The translations under genes were made by a program, and so were the position numbers. A model generated the notes under the pieces. That model saw only the letters and a program-made list of their open reading frames with translations. It did no database searches and was not told the origin of the DNA. Positions 23,169 through 29,261 of a stretch of 33,926 nucleotides of DNA are shown in pieces (the first letter of the stretch is position 1; each line of letters opens with the position of its first letter). This stretch comes from Herpetosiphonaceae bacterium (GTDB lineage: Bacteria; Chloroflexota; Chloroflexia; Chloroflexales; Kallotenuaceae): NCBI GenBank assembly GCA_036374795.1, contig DASUTC010000275.1:1-33926 (forward strand). The letters run 5' to 3'.

Positions 23169-24779
23169 ATGCAACTCGATTTCTCTACCCTACCGTATCC
23201 CAGCGCGCGCCAGCCGCTCTTTGCAACACACGGCGTCGTGGCGACGAGCCAGCCGCTTGCGGCGCAGGCCGGGCTGGCGATGCTGCGCCAGGGCGGCAAT
23301 GCCGTAGATGCCGCGATTGCGACCGCAGCCGCGCTGACGGTGCTGGAGCCAACCTCCAACGGCATCGGCGGCGATGCCTTTGCCCTGGTGTGGGATGGCG
23401 TGAGGCTGCATGGGCTGAATGGTTCGGGGCGCGCTCCTGCCGCGTTGACGCTGGATGCCGTTCGACGCCACGGACACATCGCGATGCCCACGCGCGGCTG
23501 GCTGCCGGTGACGGTGCCGGGCGCTCCCGCCGCCTGGCGCGATCTCCACAAGCGCTTCGGCAAGCTGCGCTTCTCGATGCTGCTGGAACCGGCGATCTCG
23601 TACGCCGAGCAGGGCTATCCCGTCTCTCCGGTGCTGGCTCGCTACTGGAATCGCGCCGAGCAGGCGTATCGCGGCAATACCGAGGTAGAGTTTAGCGGCT
23701 GGGCCGCGACGTTTGCGCCCGCAGGACGCGCGCCGCAGGCCGGTGAGATCTGGCGCAGCCTCGATCATGCCCGCACGCTCAGCCTGATCGGCGAATCGCA
23801 GGCCGACGACTTCTACCGTGGCGTCACCGCTCAAACGACCGCGCGGTTCGCGGCGCAGACCGGCGGGCTGCTGACCGCCGATGATCTTGCGCGCCACGCC
23901 AGCACGTGGGTCGACCCGATCAGCACGAGCTATCGCGGCTACGACGTGTGGGAGATTCCGCCGAACGGCCAGGGCCTAACCGCATTGATCGCGCTCAATC
24001 TGCTTGAGGGCTTTCCGCTGGATCGTTTTCCGCGCGAGTCGGTGCAGAGCTACCATCTCCAGATCGAGGCGATTAAGCTGGCCTTTGCCGACGCTCAGCG
24101 CTACATCGCCGATCCTGAGCGGGTGCCGGTGCCTACCGAGGCGCTGCTCTCGAAGGAGTATGCCAACCAGCGGCGCACGCTGATCAACGAGCGGGCGCTC
24201 GAACCGGAGTCGGGCGATCCGCTGCGCGGCGGCACGGTCTATCTCTGCACCGCAGACGGCGATGGCATGATGGTCAGCATGATCCAGTCGAACTACATGG
24301 GCTTTGGATCGGGCATTGTGGTGCCTGGCAGCGGCATCGCGCTGCAAAACCGGGGCGCGGGCTTCACGCTCCAGGCCGGGCATCCCAATCAGGTCGAACC
24401 CGGCAAGCGTCCGTTTCACACGATCATTCCGGGCTTTCTAACGCGCCAGGGCACGGCGATCGGGCCGTTCGGCGTGATGGGCGGCCATATGCAGCCACAG
24501 GGCCATGTGCAGATGATCGTCAACACGATCGATTACGGCCTCAGCCCGCAGGCCAGCCTCGACGCGCCGCGCTGGTACTGGGCGCAGGGCCGCGCGATCG
24601 AGGTCGAGGCGGGCGTAGACCAGGAGATCGTGCAGCAGCTCCGCGAGCAGGGCCACGCTGTGACGGTCAGCCAGGAGGCGGGCACCTTCGGACGCGGGCA
24701 GATTATCTGGCGCTTGCCCTCAGGCGCGTACGTCGCGGGCAGCGACGGGCGCACCGACGGCGCGGCGGTCGGCTACTGA
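23169..24779 (+). CDS. ggt: Gamma-glutamyltransferase (GGT/GgtA family)
   Basis: This 536-residue N-terminal nucleophile hydrolase or transferase acts on gamma-glutamyl compounds such as glutathione and matures by self-cleavage. Large-subunit motifs are ATHGVVATSQPLAAQAGLAMLRQGGNAVDAA (split over about 18-50), EPTSNGIGGDAF and GLNGSGRAP. The cleavage site and nucleophile are inferred at Thr356 in the segment GGTVYLCTADGDG, followed by the small-subunit glycine motif PGSGIALQNRGAGF. The C-terminal HTIIPGFL and MGGHMQPQGHVQ are standard. No signal peptide is visible, so it is probably cytoplasmic, unlike E. coli GGT. I chose the ATG at 23169 (GAAGGG upstream), just before family homology begins. 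Related acylases (cephalosporin or capsule hydrolases) share the fold, so the substrate is inferred. Confidence 0.9.
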   Translation: MQLDFSTLPYPSARQPLFATHGVVATSQPLAAQAGLAMLRQGGNAVDAAIATAAALTVLEPTSNGIGGDAFALVWDGVRLHGLNGSGRAPAALTLDAVRRHGHIAMPTRGWLPVTVPGAPAAWRDLHKRFGKLRFSMLLEPAISYAEQGYPVSPVLARYWNRAEQAYRGNTEVEFSGWAATFAPAGRAPQAGEIWRSLDHARTLSLIGESQADDFYRGVTAQTTARFAAQTGGLLTADDLARHASTWVDPISTSYRGYDVWEIPPNGQGLTALIALNLLEGFPLDRFPRESVQSYHLQIEAIKLAFADAQRYIADPERVPVPTEALLSKEYANQRRTLINERALEPESGDPLRGGTVYLCTADGDGMMVSMIQSNYMGFGSGIVVPGSGIALQNRGAGFTLQAGHPNQVEPGKRPFHTIIPGFLTRQGTAIGPFGVMGGHMQPQGHVQMIVNTIDYGLSPQASLDAPRWYWAQGRAIEVEAGVDQEIVQQLREQGHAVTVSQEAGTFGRGQIIWRLPSGAYVAGSDGRTDGAAVGY

Positions 24780-24785
24780 GCACAA

Positions 24786-24815
24786 GCGAGGGTCACGGCC
24801 TGGCGTGACCCTCGC
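24786..24815 (+). terminator. Hairpin terminator of ggt
   Basis: A 12-bp perfect stem (24786-24797 with 24804-24815) and a 6-base loop, starting 7 bases after the stop. No U tract follows. Confidence 0.75.
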
Positions 24816-25015
24816 GCCCCCAGACGTGGATCAGATCTTCTCCACCGGAAGCTGAATCTCGGTAGCGTAGTGTGTACACAATCGGCCAACAAGCTTGTAT
24901 GCTCTACGATACAACCTCCTCTAACCGGAGAGTCAAGCGCCAGATCGCATCGGTTAAACAAATACCCCAGGATGACCTCAATCATCCTGGGGTGTACGTC
25001 GAAATTGCCGATGGC
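24816..25015. other. Intergenic region between ggt and arginine decarboxylase
   Basis: No gene is supported. Apart from the terminator at 24964-24993, a 10-base palindrome TGTGTACACA (24871-24880) and a 6-bp inverted repeat TTGTAT/ATACAA (24895-24914) are visible. Their roles are unknown. Confidence 0.4.
24964..24993 (-). terminator. Intrinsic terminator of arginine decarboxylase gene
   Basis: A 12-bp perfect stem (24964-24975 with 24982-24993) and a 6-base loop. On the minus strand it is followed by ATTTGTTT. It lies 23 bases after the stop at 25016. Confidence 0.85.
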
Positions 25016-26539
25016 TCAGTTCGTCAGCACCAGACCGCTCGACTCCGGCAGCATGCGCCGCTGATCGCTCATGCGAATAACCGTGCGCCACGTATCGGGG
25101 CGGCGAACTCGCGGAGCCGGTGTACGGCGCACCCGCGCGGGCTGCGTCTCGGTGCCGTAGCCCAAAGCCGTCATGATCTGCGTCAGGCTTTGCTGCTCGA
25201 TCACCCGTGTCACCAGCCGATCGCCCTCCTGCTCGATGATCACCCGCTTCATCTCCGGGTTGAGGCAGTGATGCGCGCCGCCCTTGCCCCCAAGCATCGA
25301 CTGATACGCGCCCACGCCAAAGACCGCGATGATCTGGCCGCCGCTGGTCTTGGGCAGCACCAGCGGCTCCTGGCCCGGCTGCGGGTAGACATCGTCCGAG
25401 TCGCAGGTGCGCCGACCGCCCAGCCGAACCTCCTGCGCGCGCTCGTCCCAGCCGTCGAGCGGCAGCACGATGAACTGCTGATCGTCGACGATCAGCGTGT
25501 CGGGCGCGCTGACCATCAGGGAGCCGTTGAGCAGATACCAGGGCGCGTCGCCGTCGCGGCCTCGCTTGACCTTGCCGACCTCCAGCAGGTACATGCTGTG
25601 CGAGGCCACGGTGTAGCGCCCGAACTCGCCGACCAGATCCGGCACCGGCACGTCGTAGCGCGCGCAGGTCGCCGCGATCGTCGCGAAGAGCCGATTCATA
25701 AACGCGGCATAGTCGAACTCGAAGCCCAGATCGTAGGCCGAGGTGGGCATGCCGCCGCCGAAGCTGAACATATGCAGCGTCGGCACGCGCCGTCGCAGCT
25801 CACAGTAGGCCTCGACCGCGCCCGTCAGCTTCGACAGCCAGGCGTCCTGATCTTCGAGCTGCGAGCCAACCATCGCGTGATAGAGCACCAGCCGATGAGG
25901 CGTGCCCGCCAGCGTCGTCACCACCTCGTCGATCTCGTCGGGCAGCAGACCAAAGCGATCGCCGCCCGCGCACTTGGCGTACTCACGCGCCCGCACGCCG
26001 ATGCCCATCGGCGCGGGACACGCGCGATAGGTCGCCCACTCGTCCAGATCGTCCAGGACCGGCACGGCGTTGGTGTTGCCGGCCAGACGCAGCTTAATAA
26101 TGGCCGTGACGTAATCGTGCTCTTTCGAGCCGTTGCAGAAGACATATCGTTCGCCAGGGAGCGTACCGCGTCGCCACAGATCGGTCGCGATCCGAACGTC
26201 GGCTACCGACGACGTTTCGTAGTGGACACCGGCCTCAAGCGCGGTGCGGACCACTTCTTCGCTAAAGTTGGCTTTCGTTGCGTAGGCGTAGATGAAGCTG
26301 CCGTCATAATCCGTCTGGGCGCGGGCCTGCTCTGCCACAGCGTTCATGCGTTGTACTTGCTCAGTAATGAGCGGACAATATGCAATCTCTAGTGGAGCGC
26401 CATGCTCAGCCACCAGAGCCTCCAAATCCACATTGGCGAACATCAGCTTGCCGTCGCGGCGGCTGATAAATTCGTTCAATAACCCGTTGCCATCGATACC
26501 ATAGCGGGCCTGAAGGTACTCACGATATGTCTGCTCCAA
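25016..26539 (-). CDS. PLP-dependent arginine decarboxylase-like enzyme
   Basis: This alanine-racemase-fold decarboxylase of about 507 residues most resembles biosynthetic arginine decarboxylase (SpeA), which makes agmatine for polyamines. The PLP lysine is Lys89 in YATKANF. The phosphate-binding FSFGGGMP and EFGRY segments are present, and the catalytic Cys379 lies in CDSDD (CxSxD form). The run ITEQVQRMNAV...CNGSKEHDYV aligns by eye with SpeA order, but the protein is shorter than E. coli SpeA (about 658), so specificity is inferred. Starts are all TTG: 26539 has GGGAGG 11 bases upstream and is preferred; 26566 adds nine residues but lacks a Shine-Dalgarno. The gene has its own promoter (26969-26996) and a leader of about 420 bases, and it lies next to arginase. 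Confidence 0.82.
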   Translation of the reverse strand: MEQTYREYLQARYGIDGNGLLNEFISRRDGKLMFANVDLEALVAEHGAPLEIAYCPLITEQVQRMNAVAEQARAQTDYDGSFIYAYATKANFSEEVVRTALEAGVHYETSSVADVRIATDLWRRGTLPGERYVFCNGSKEHDYVTAIIKLRLAGNTNAVPVLDDLDEWATYRACPAPMGIGVRAREYAKCAGGDRFGLLPDEIDEVVTTLAGTPHRLVLYHAMVGSQLEDQDAWLSKLTGAVEAYCELRRRVPTLHMFSFGGGMPTSAYDLGFEFDYAAFMNRLFATIAATCARYDVPVPDLVGEFGRYTVASHSMYLLEVGKVKRGRDGDAPWYLLNGSLMVSAPDTLIVDDQQFIVLPLDGWDERAQEVRLGGRRTCDSDDVYPQPGQEPLVLPKTSGGQIIAVFGVGAYQSMLGGKGGAHHCLNPEMKRVIIEQEGDRLVTRVIEQQSLTQIMTALGYGTETQPARVRRTPAPRVRRPDTWRTVIRMSDQRRMLPESSGLVLTN

Positions 26540-26566
26540 TTCGAATAGATCCTCCCATAAGCACAA

Positions 26567-26962
26567 AAAAGAATAACCAGTTTCGTTGAGAGAACCGCTC
26601 CACGAGCAGGCGCGCTATGCAATTTTGGGCATGAAGAAGCCCCGAAGCCAGGATGCTCGGGGCGAGAGGTTACGAGAGGTTGGACACGAGCTAATGCAGC
26701 CGCATTGGCCCACGCGCTCGACCCCGGCGCTGGCGAAAGTGCAGAACGCTTCCCTGCAATCTATTGAAGCGGTTCGTTGTACAGCAAACGTCCATAACAC
26801 CTGGGGGAACGCCCGATTCGGATTGGACCAGACCACGGTTGTGTGGTTTTCCATCTAAAGAACTGGTCATCACGGGCATGCGTCGTCGTGTGAGACCATC
26901 TCGACTATTGACGACCGCTGCGCCGAACGGGCCCGAATACCGATGCGATTTTGCAACCGCGA
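26567..26962 (-). ncRNA. Long structured leader of arginine decarboxylase gene (candidate)
   Basis: About 400 bases separate the strong promoter from the coding start. Visible structure in transcript order: a nested stem near the 5' end (GTCGTC/GACGAC, 26882-26887 with 26910-26915, enclosing GAGA/TCTC), a TGCAG/CTGCA stem (26740-26758), and a GC-rich hairpin (26639-26645 with 26657-26663) followed on the minus strand by TTCTTC, which could be an attenuator. A 79-codon frame (26615-26854) lies inside and is not convincingly coding. No known riboswitch class is recognised. Confidence 0.35.
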
Positions 26963-26968
26963 TGTAAG

Positions 26969-26996
26969 ATTGTACCCTGTTTTAGCTGATTGTCAA
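26969..26996 (-). promoter_or_regulatory. Strong sigma70 promoter for arginine decarboxylase
   Basis: On the minus strand: TTGACA (26991-26996), 16-bp spacer, TACAAT (26969-26974). The predicted start is near 26962, directly after heptamer tract F and the end of arginase. Confidence 0.75.
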
Positions 26997-27007
26997 GCGG
27001 GGAAAAC

Positions 27008-27089
27008 GAGCAAGCAAACAAGCGAACAGGCGAACAAAGGAACAGTGAGTTTCAGCCCTGGTTCCCTTGTTCTTTGTTCTTTGTTCTTA
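27008..27089. repeat. GTTYNNN tract F, inverted pair forming a hairpin
   Basis: The right part (27061-27089) has GTTCCCTT then three phased units; the last, GTTCTTA (27083-27089), contains the arginase stop codon. The left part (27008-27043) carries the same kind of unit in the opposite orientation. GAACAAAGGAAC (27032-27043) pairs with 27061-27072 at 11 of 12 positions around a 17-base loop. On the minus strand a T-rich stretch follows, so it may terminate arginase transcription. Confidence 0.8.
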
Positions 27090-27995
27090 CCCTCTCCCCC
27101 AGATCCGCTTGCCGAAGGCCGAGAGCGCAAGCTGAACCGCAAGCTCGCCGGTCATGTTGGTCTTGTCGAGGATTGGATTGACCTCGACCAGATCCATACC
27201 GACCAGGCGCTTCGTCTCGGCCACCAGCTCCACCGCCAGATGCGCCTCGCGGAAGGTCAGGCCACCTGGCACGGGCGTGCCCACGCCGGGCGCGAACATC
27301 GGGTCGATGCCGTCCAGATCCAGGCTGAGGTAGATCCCATCCGTGCCCCGGCACGTCAGATCGATCGCCCGACACAGCACCTCGTTGATGCCAAAGCGGT
27401 CGATCTCCTCCATCGAGTAGACCGCCACGCCCGATCGGCGCAGCAGCAGCTTCTCGTGCGCGTCGAGATCGCGCGCGCCGATGATCGCAATGTTATGCGG
27501 ATCGACCTTGGCCTGCTGCCCCTCGACGCCGCCGAGCGTCACAAGCTGCTGCGCGCCATAGCCACAGAGCGCCGCCAGAGGCATGCCGTGAATATTGCCC
27601 GACGGTGTCGTCTCGTGCGTGTTGAAGTCGCCGTGCGCGTCCAGCCAGATCAGGCCAAGCTTCCGCCCGCGCGCCGCGCCGATCACTGAGCCGAGCGCCA
27701 GGCTATGGTCGCCGCCCAGCACGAGCGGCAGCCGGTTCTCCGCCATGCTCTGCGCCACCCGGTCTGCCAGCCGCTGGCACACGCCCACGATCGGCTCCAG
27801 GTGCTTCAGCTTGGGATCGCCGGGCTCGCACGTCTCGTGGACCGGCACCGTCAGATTCCCATGATCGACCACCACATGACCCAGCGCCCCCAGCCCCTGG
27901 CACAGACCGGCATAGCGGATCGCGCTCGGCCCCATGTCCACGCCGCGCCGCCCCGCGCCAAAATCCAGGGGAACACCAATCAGATCGATGTCCAT
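27087..27995 (-). CDS. rocF: Arginase
   Basis: This 302-residue manganese ureohydrolase converts arginine to ornithine and urea. Metal ligands are visible: His97 ([10 protein letters not shown]), Asp119-x-His121-x-Asp123 (LDAHGDFN) and Asp226/Asp228 (SLDLDGIDP). The opening [26 protein letters not shown] and [12 protein letters not shown] (132-143, with His136) are arginase forms; agmatinases usually have a different SG-x-x-HG-x-x-F/R pattern. AAAGGAG lies 7 bases upstream of the ATG. It precedes the arginine decarboxylase gene on the same strand, so two arginine-consuming enzymes adjoin, though the second has its own promoter. Its leader holds a possible pseudoknot at 28026-28075. Confidence 0.93.
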   Translation of the reverse strand: MDIDLIGVPLDFGAGRRGVDMGPSAIRYAGLCQGLGALGHVVVDHGNLTVPVHETCEPGDPKLKHLEPIVGVCQRLADRVAQSMAENRLPLVLGGDHSLALGSVIGAARGRKLGLIWLDAHGDFNTHETTPSGNIHGMPLAALCGYGAQQLVTLGGVEGQQAKVDPHNIAIIGARDLDAHEKLLLRRSGVAVYSMEEIDRFGINEVLCRAIDLTCRGTDGIYLSLDLDGIDPMFAPGVGTPVPGGLTFREAHLAVELVAETKRLVGMDLVEVNPILDKTNMTGELAVQLALSAFGKRIWGRG

Positions 27996-28025
27996 ACCGC
28001 TCTCCTTTGAGCATCATGTATCTCG

Positions 28026-28075
28026 TGCAGAAGAAGGCGCCCGTTCGGAAACGAGCGATTCTGCATCAGAACGGG
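28026..28075 (-). ncRNA. Possible H-type pseudoknot in arginase leader
   Basis: Two interlocking perfect 7-bp pairings: TGCAGAA (28026-28032) with TTCTGCA (28059-28065), and CCCGTTC (28040-28046) with GAACGGG (28069-28075). A competing CTCGT/ACGAG stem (28022-28026 with 28051-28055) also exists. On the minus strand the element ends about 30 bases before the arginase ATG and about 18 before its Shine-Dalgarno, a suitable place for translational control. Confidence 0.4.
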
Positions 28076-28233
28076 AAATTTGGAGGACGCCCACCGCCCA
28101 GAGGGCACCCGCCCCGGCTTATCGGCGCTCTAGCACAAGCGTGCCGATCCGGGCGGATCAGCCAGATGCGCCTTCACTATGTCGATGAGATCTATATAGT
28201 ACCGGCTGGTGAGAAGATACGCTAGCGGCGGCA

Positions 28234-28263
28234 CGGCGATACCCGGCACATCAGGTATCGCCG
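28234..28263 (-). terminator. Hairpin terminator of LOG-family gene
   Basis: A 10-bp perfect stem (28234-28243 with 28254-28263) and a 10-base loop, 23 bases after the minus-strand stop at 28286. No U run is seen. Confidence 0.7.
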
Positions 28264-28285
28264 CGCTCGCGGAGGAGACTGGAGA

Positions 28286-29122
28286 TCACCGGGCTGACGG
28301 ATGCGTGCTGAGCGCCTGGCGTGTGGCCTCTCGCGCGCCTTCTTCCTGCTGCGTCCGCTGGCCCTGCTCCCGCGCCGCCTGAACGATCAGATCGCGCACC
28401 TCGGTCGGCGAGTCGGTGACGACCATCAGATCGAGGTCGGCGGCGGCGATCTTGCCTTCGCTCAGCATCGTCGCCCGCAGCCAGTCGAGCAATCCCTGCC
28501 AGTAGGCCGAGCCAAAGAGAATGATCGGAAAGTTCTGTACCTTATCGGTCTGGATCAGCGTCAGCGCCTCGAACAGCTCATCTATCGTGCCGAAGCCGCC
28601 GGGAAAGATCACAAAGCCCTGCGCGTACTTGACGAACATCGTCTTGCGCACAAAGAAGTAGCGAAAGTTGATCGCCAGATCGACATACGGGTTCGTGCCC
28701 TGCTCGAAGGGCAGCTCGATATTGAGGCCAATCGACTGTGCGCCAGCCGCCCGCGCTCCACGGTTGCCCGCCTCCATAATCCCCGGACCGCCGCCGGTGA
28801 TGATCGCAAAGCCGGCCTCGCCCAGCAGCCGCGCCACCTCGACCGCCGCCTGGTACTGCGGGTGATCGGGCCCGACCCGCGCCGAGCCGAAGATCGAGAC
28901 GGCAGGCCCCAGCCCGGCTAGCTCGTCGAAGCCCTCGACAAACTCTCCCAAGATCCGCATCACGCGCCAGGGATCGGTGTGCGTGAAGATCACCTGCTCC
29001 GGCGGCGGTGGCGCGAGAAGCTGCTGGTCTTCGGTGCGCCGACCGGTACGCGCCGCGCGATTCAGCGCCGGATCGTCGGCATAGCGCTCAGCCTGTCCTC
29101 GATGAGGTTTCATCTTCTCCAT
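28286..29122 (-). CDS. LOG-family Rossmann protein (lysine decarboxylase-like fold)
   Basis: This 278-residue protein belongs to the LOG/TIGR00730 family, whose members hydrolyse nucleoside 5'-monophosphates (cytokinin riboside 5'-monophosphate phosphoribohydrolase) and are often mislabelled lysine decarboxylases. Residues 1-45 are a charged, Pro-rich N-terminal extension. Signatures are VSIFGSARVG (75-84), GGGPGIMEAGNRGA (110-123) and the nucleotide-binding PGGFGTIDE (174-182). The C-terminal 30 residues are Gln/Glu/Arg-rich. I used the ATG at 29122 (AAGGTG 9 bases upstream); an in-frame GTG at 29134 adds four residues. Its physiological substrate in this organism is not shown by context. 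Confidence 0.9.
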   Translation of the reverse strand: MEKMKPHRGQAERYADDPALNRAARTGRRTEDQQLLAPPPPEQVIFTHTDPWRVMRILGEFVEGFDELAGLGPAVSIFGSARVGPDHPQYQAAVEVARLLGEAGFAIITGGGPGIMEAGNRGARAAGAQSIGLNIELPFEQGTNPYVDLAINFRYFFVRKTMFVKYAQGFVIFPGGFGTIDELFEALTLIQTDKVQNFPIILFGSAYWQGLLDWLRATMLSEGKIAAADLDLMVVTDSPTEVRDLIVQAAREQGQRTQQEEGAREATRQALSTHPSAR

Positions 29123-29207
29123 CGTCCACTTCACCTTCTACACACGTCTTACAAAACGCTATATGCTGCCATGTGTTCGTGCAGAAGCTATGCCACGAGC
29201 ATTGCCT

Positions 29208-29261
29208 GGAACAAAGGAACGAAGAACAAACGAACAACGGATTAACTCCCCTGTTCCCTTC
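29208..29261. repeat. GTTYNNN tract G, split inverted arrangement
   Basis: 29208-29238 carries units in reverse orientation (GAACAAAGGAACGAAGAAC and similar), and 29253-29260 carries GTTCCCTT directly against the stop codon of the P-type ATPase gene (29262). AAAGGAAC and GTTCCCTT can pair at 7 of 8 positions, the same pairing as in tract F. Confidence 0.7.

Larger units (their letters stand above)
27996..28285. other. Intergenic region between arginase and LOG-family genes
   Basis: No gene is supported. It holds the possible pseudoknot (28026-28075) near the arginase start and the LOG-gene terminator (28234-28263). I could not place a convincing arginase promoter. Confidence 0.4.

Noticed and set aside
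8994-24600. Transposons, integrases, attachment sites or tRNA genes
   Set aside because: I looked for transposase motifs, terminal inverted repeats and cloverleaf-like segments in the gaps and found none that I could support.
26615-26854. 79-codon minus-strand frame inside the arginine decarboxylase leader
   Set aside because: No Shine-Dalgarno or family motif was seen, and codon use is unlike neighbours. It was left as leader sequence, though a leader peptide cannot be excluded.
27087-27995. Agmatinase, which would pair with arginine decarboxylase in polyamine synthesis
   Set aside because: The N-terminal [26 protein letters not shown] and [12 protein letters not shown] segments are arginase forms; the pathway logic alone is not enough to relabel it.
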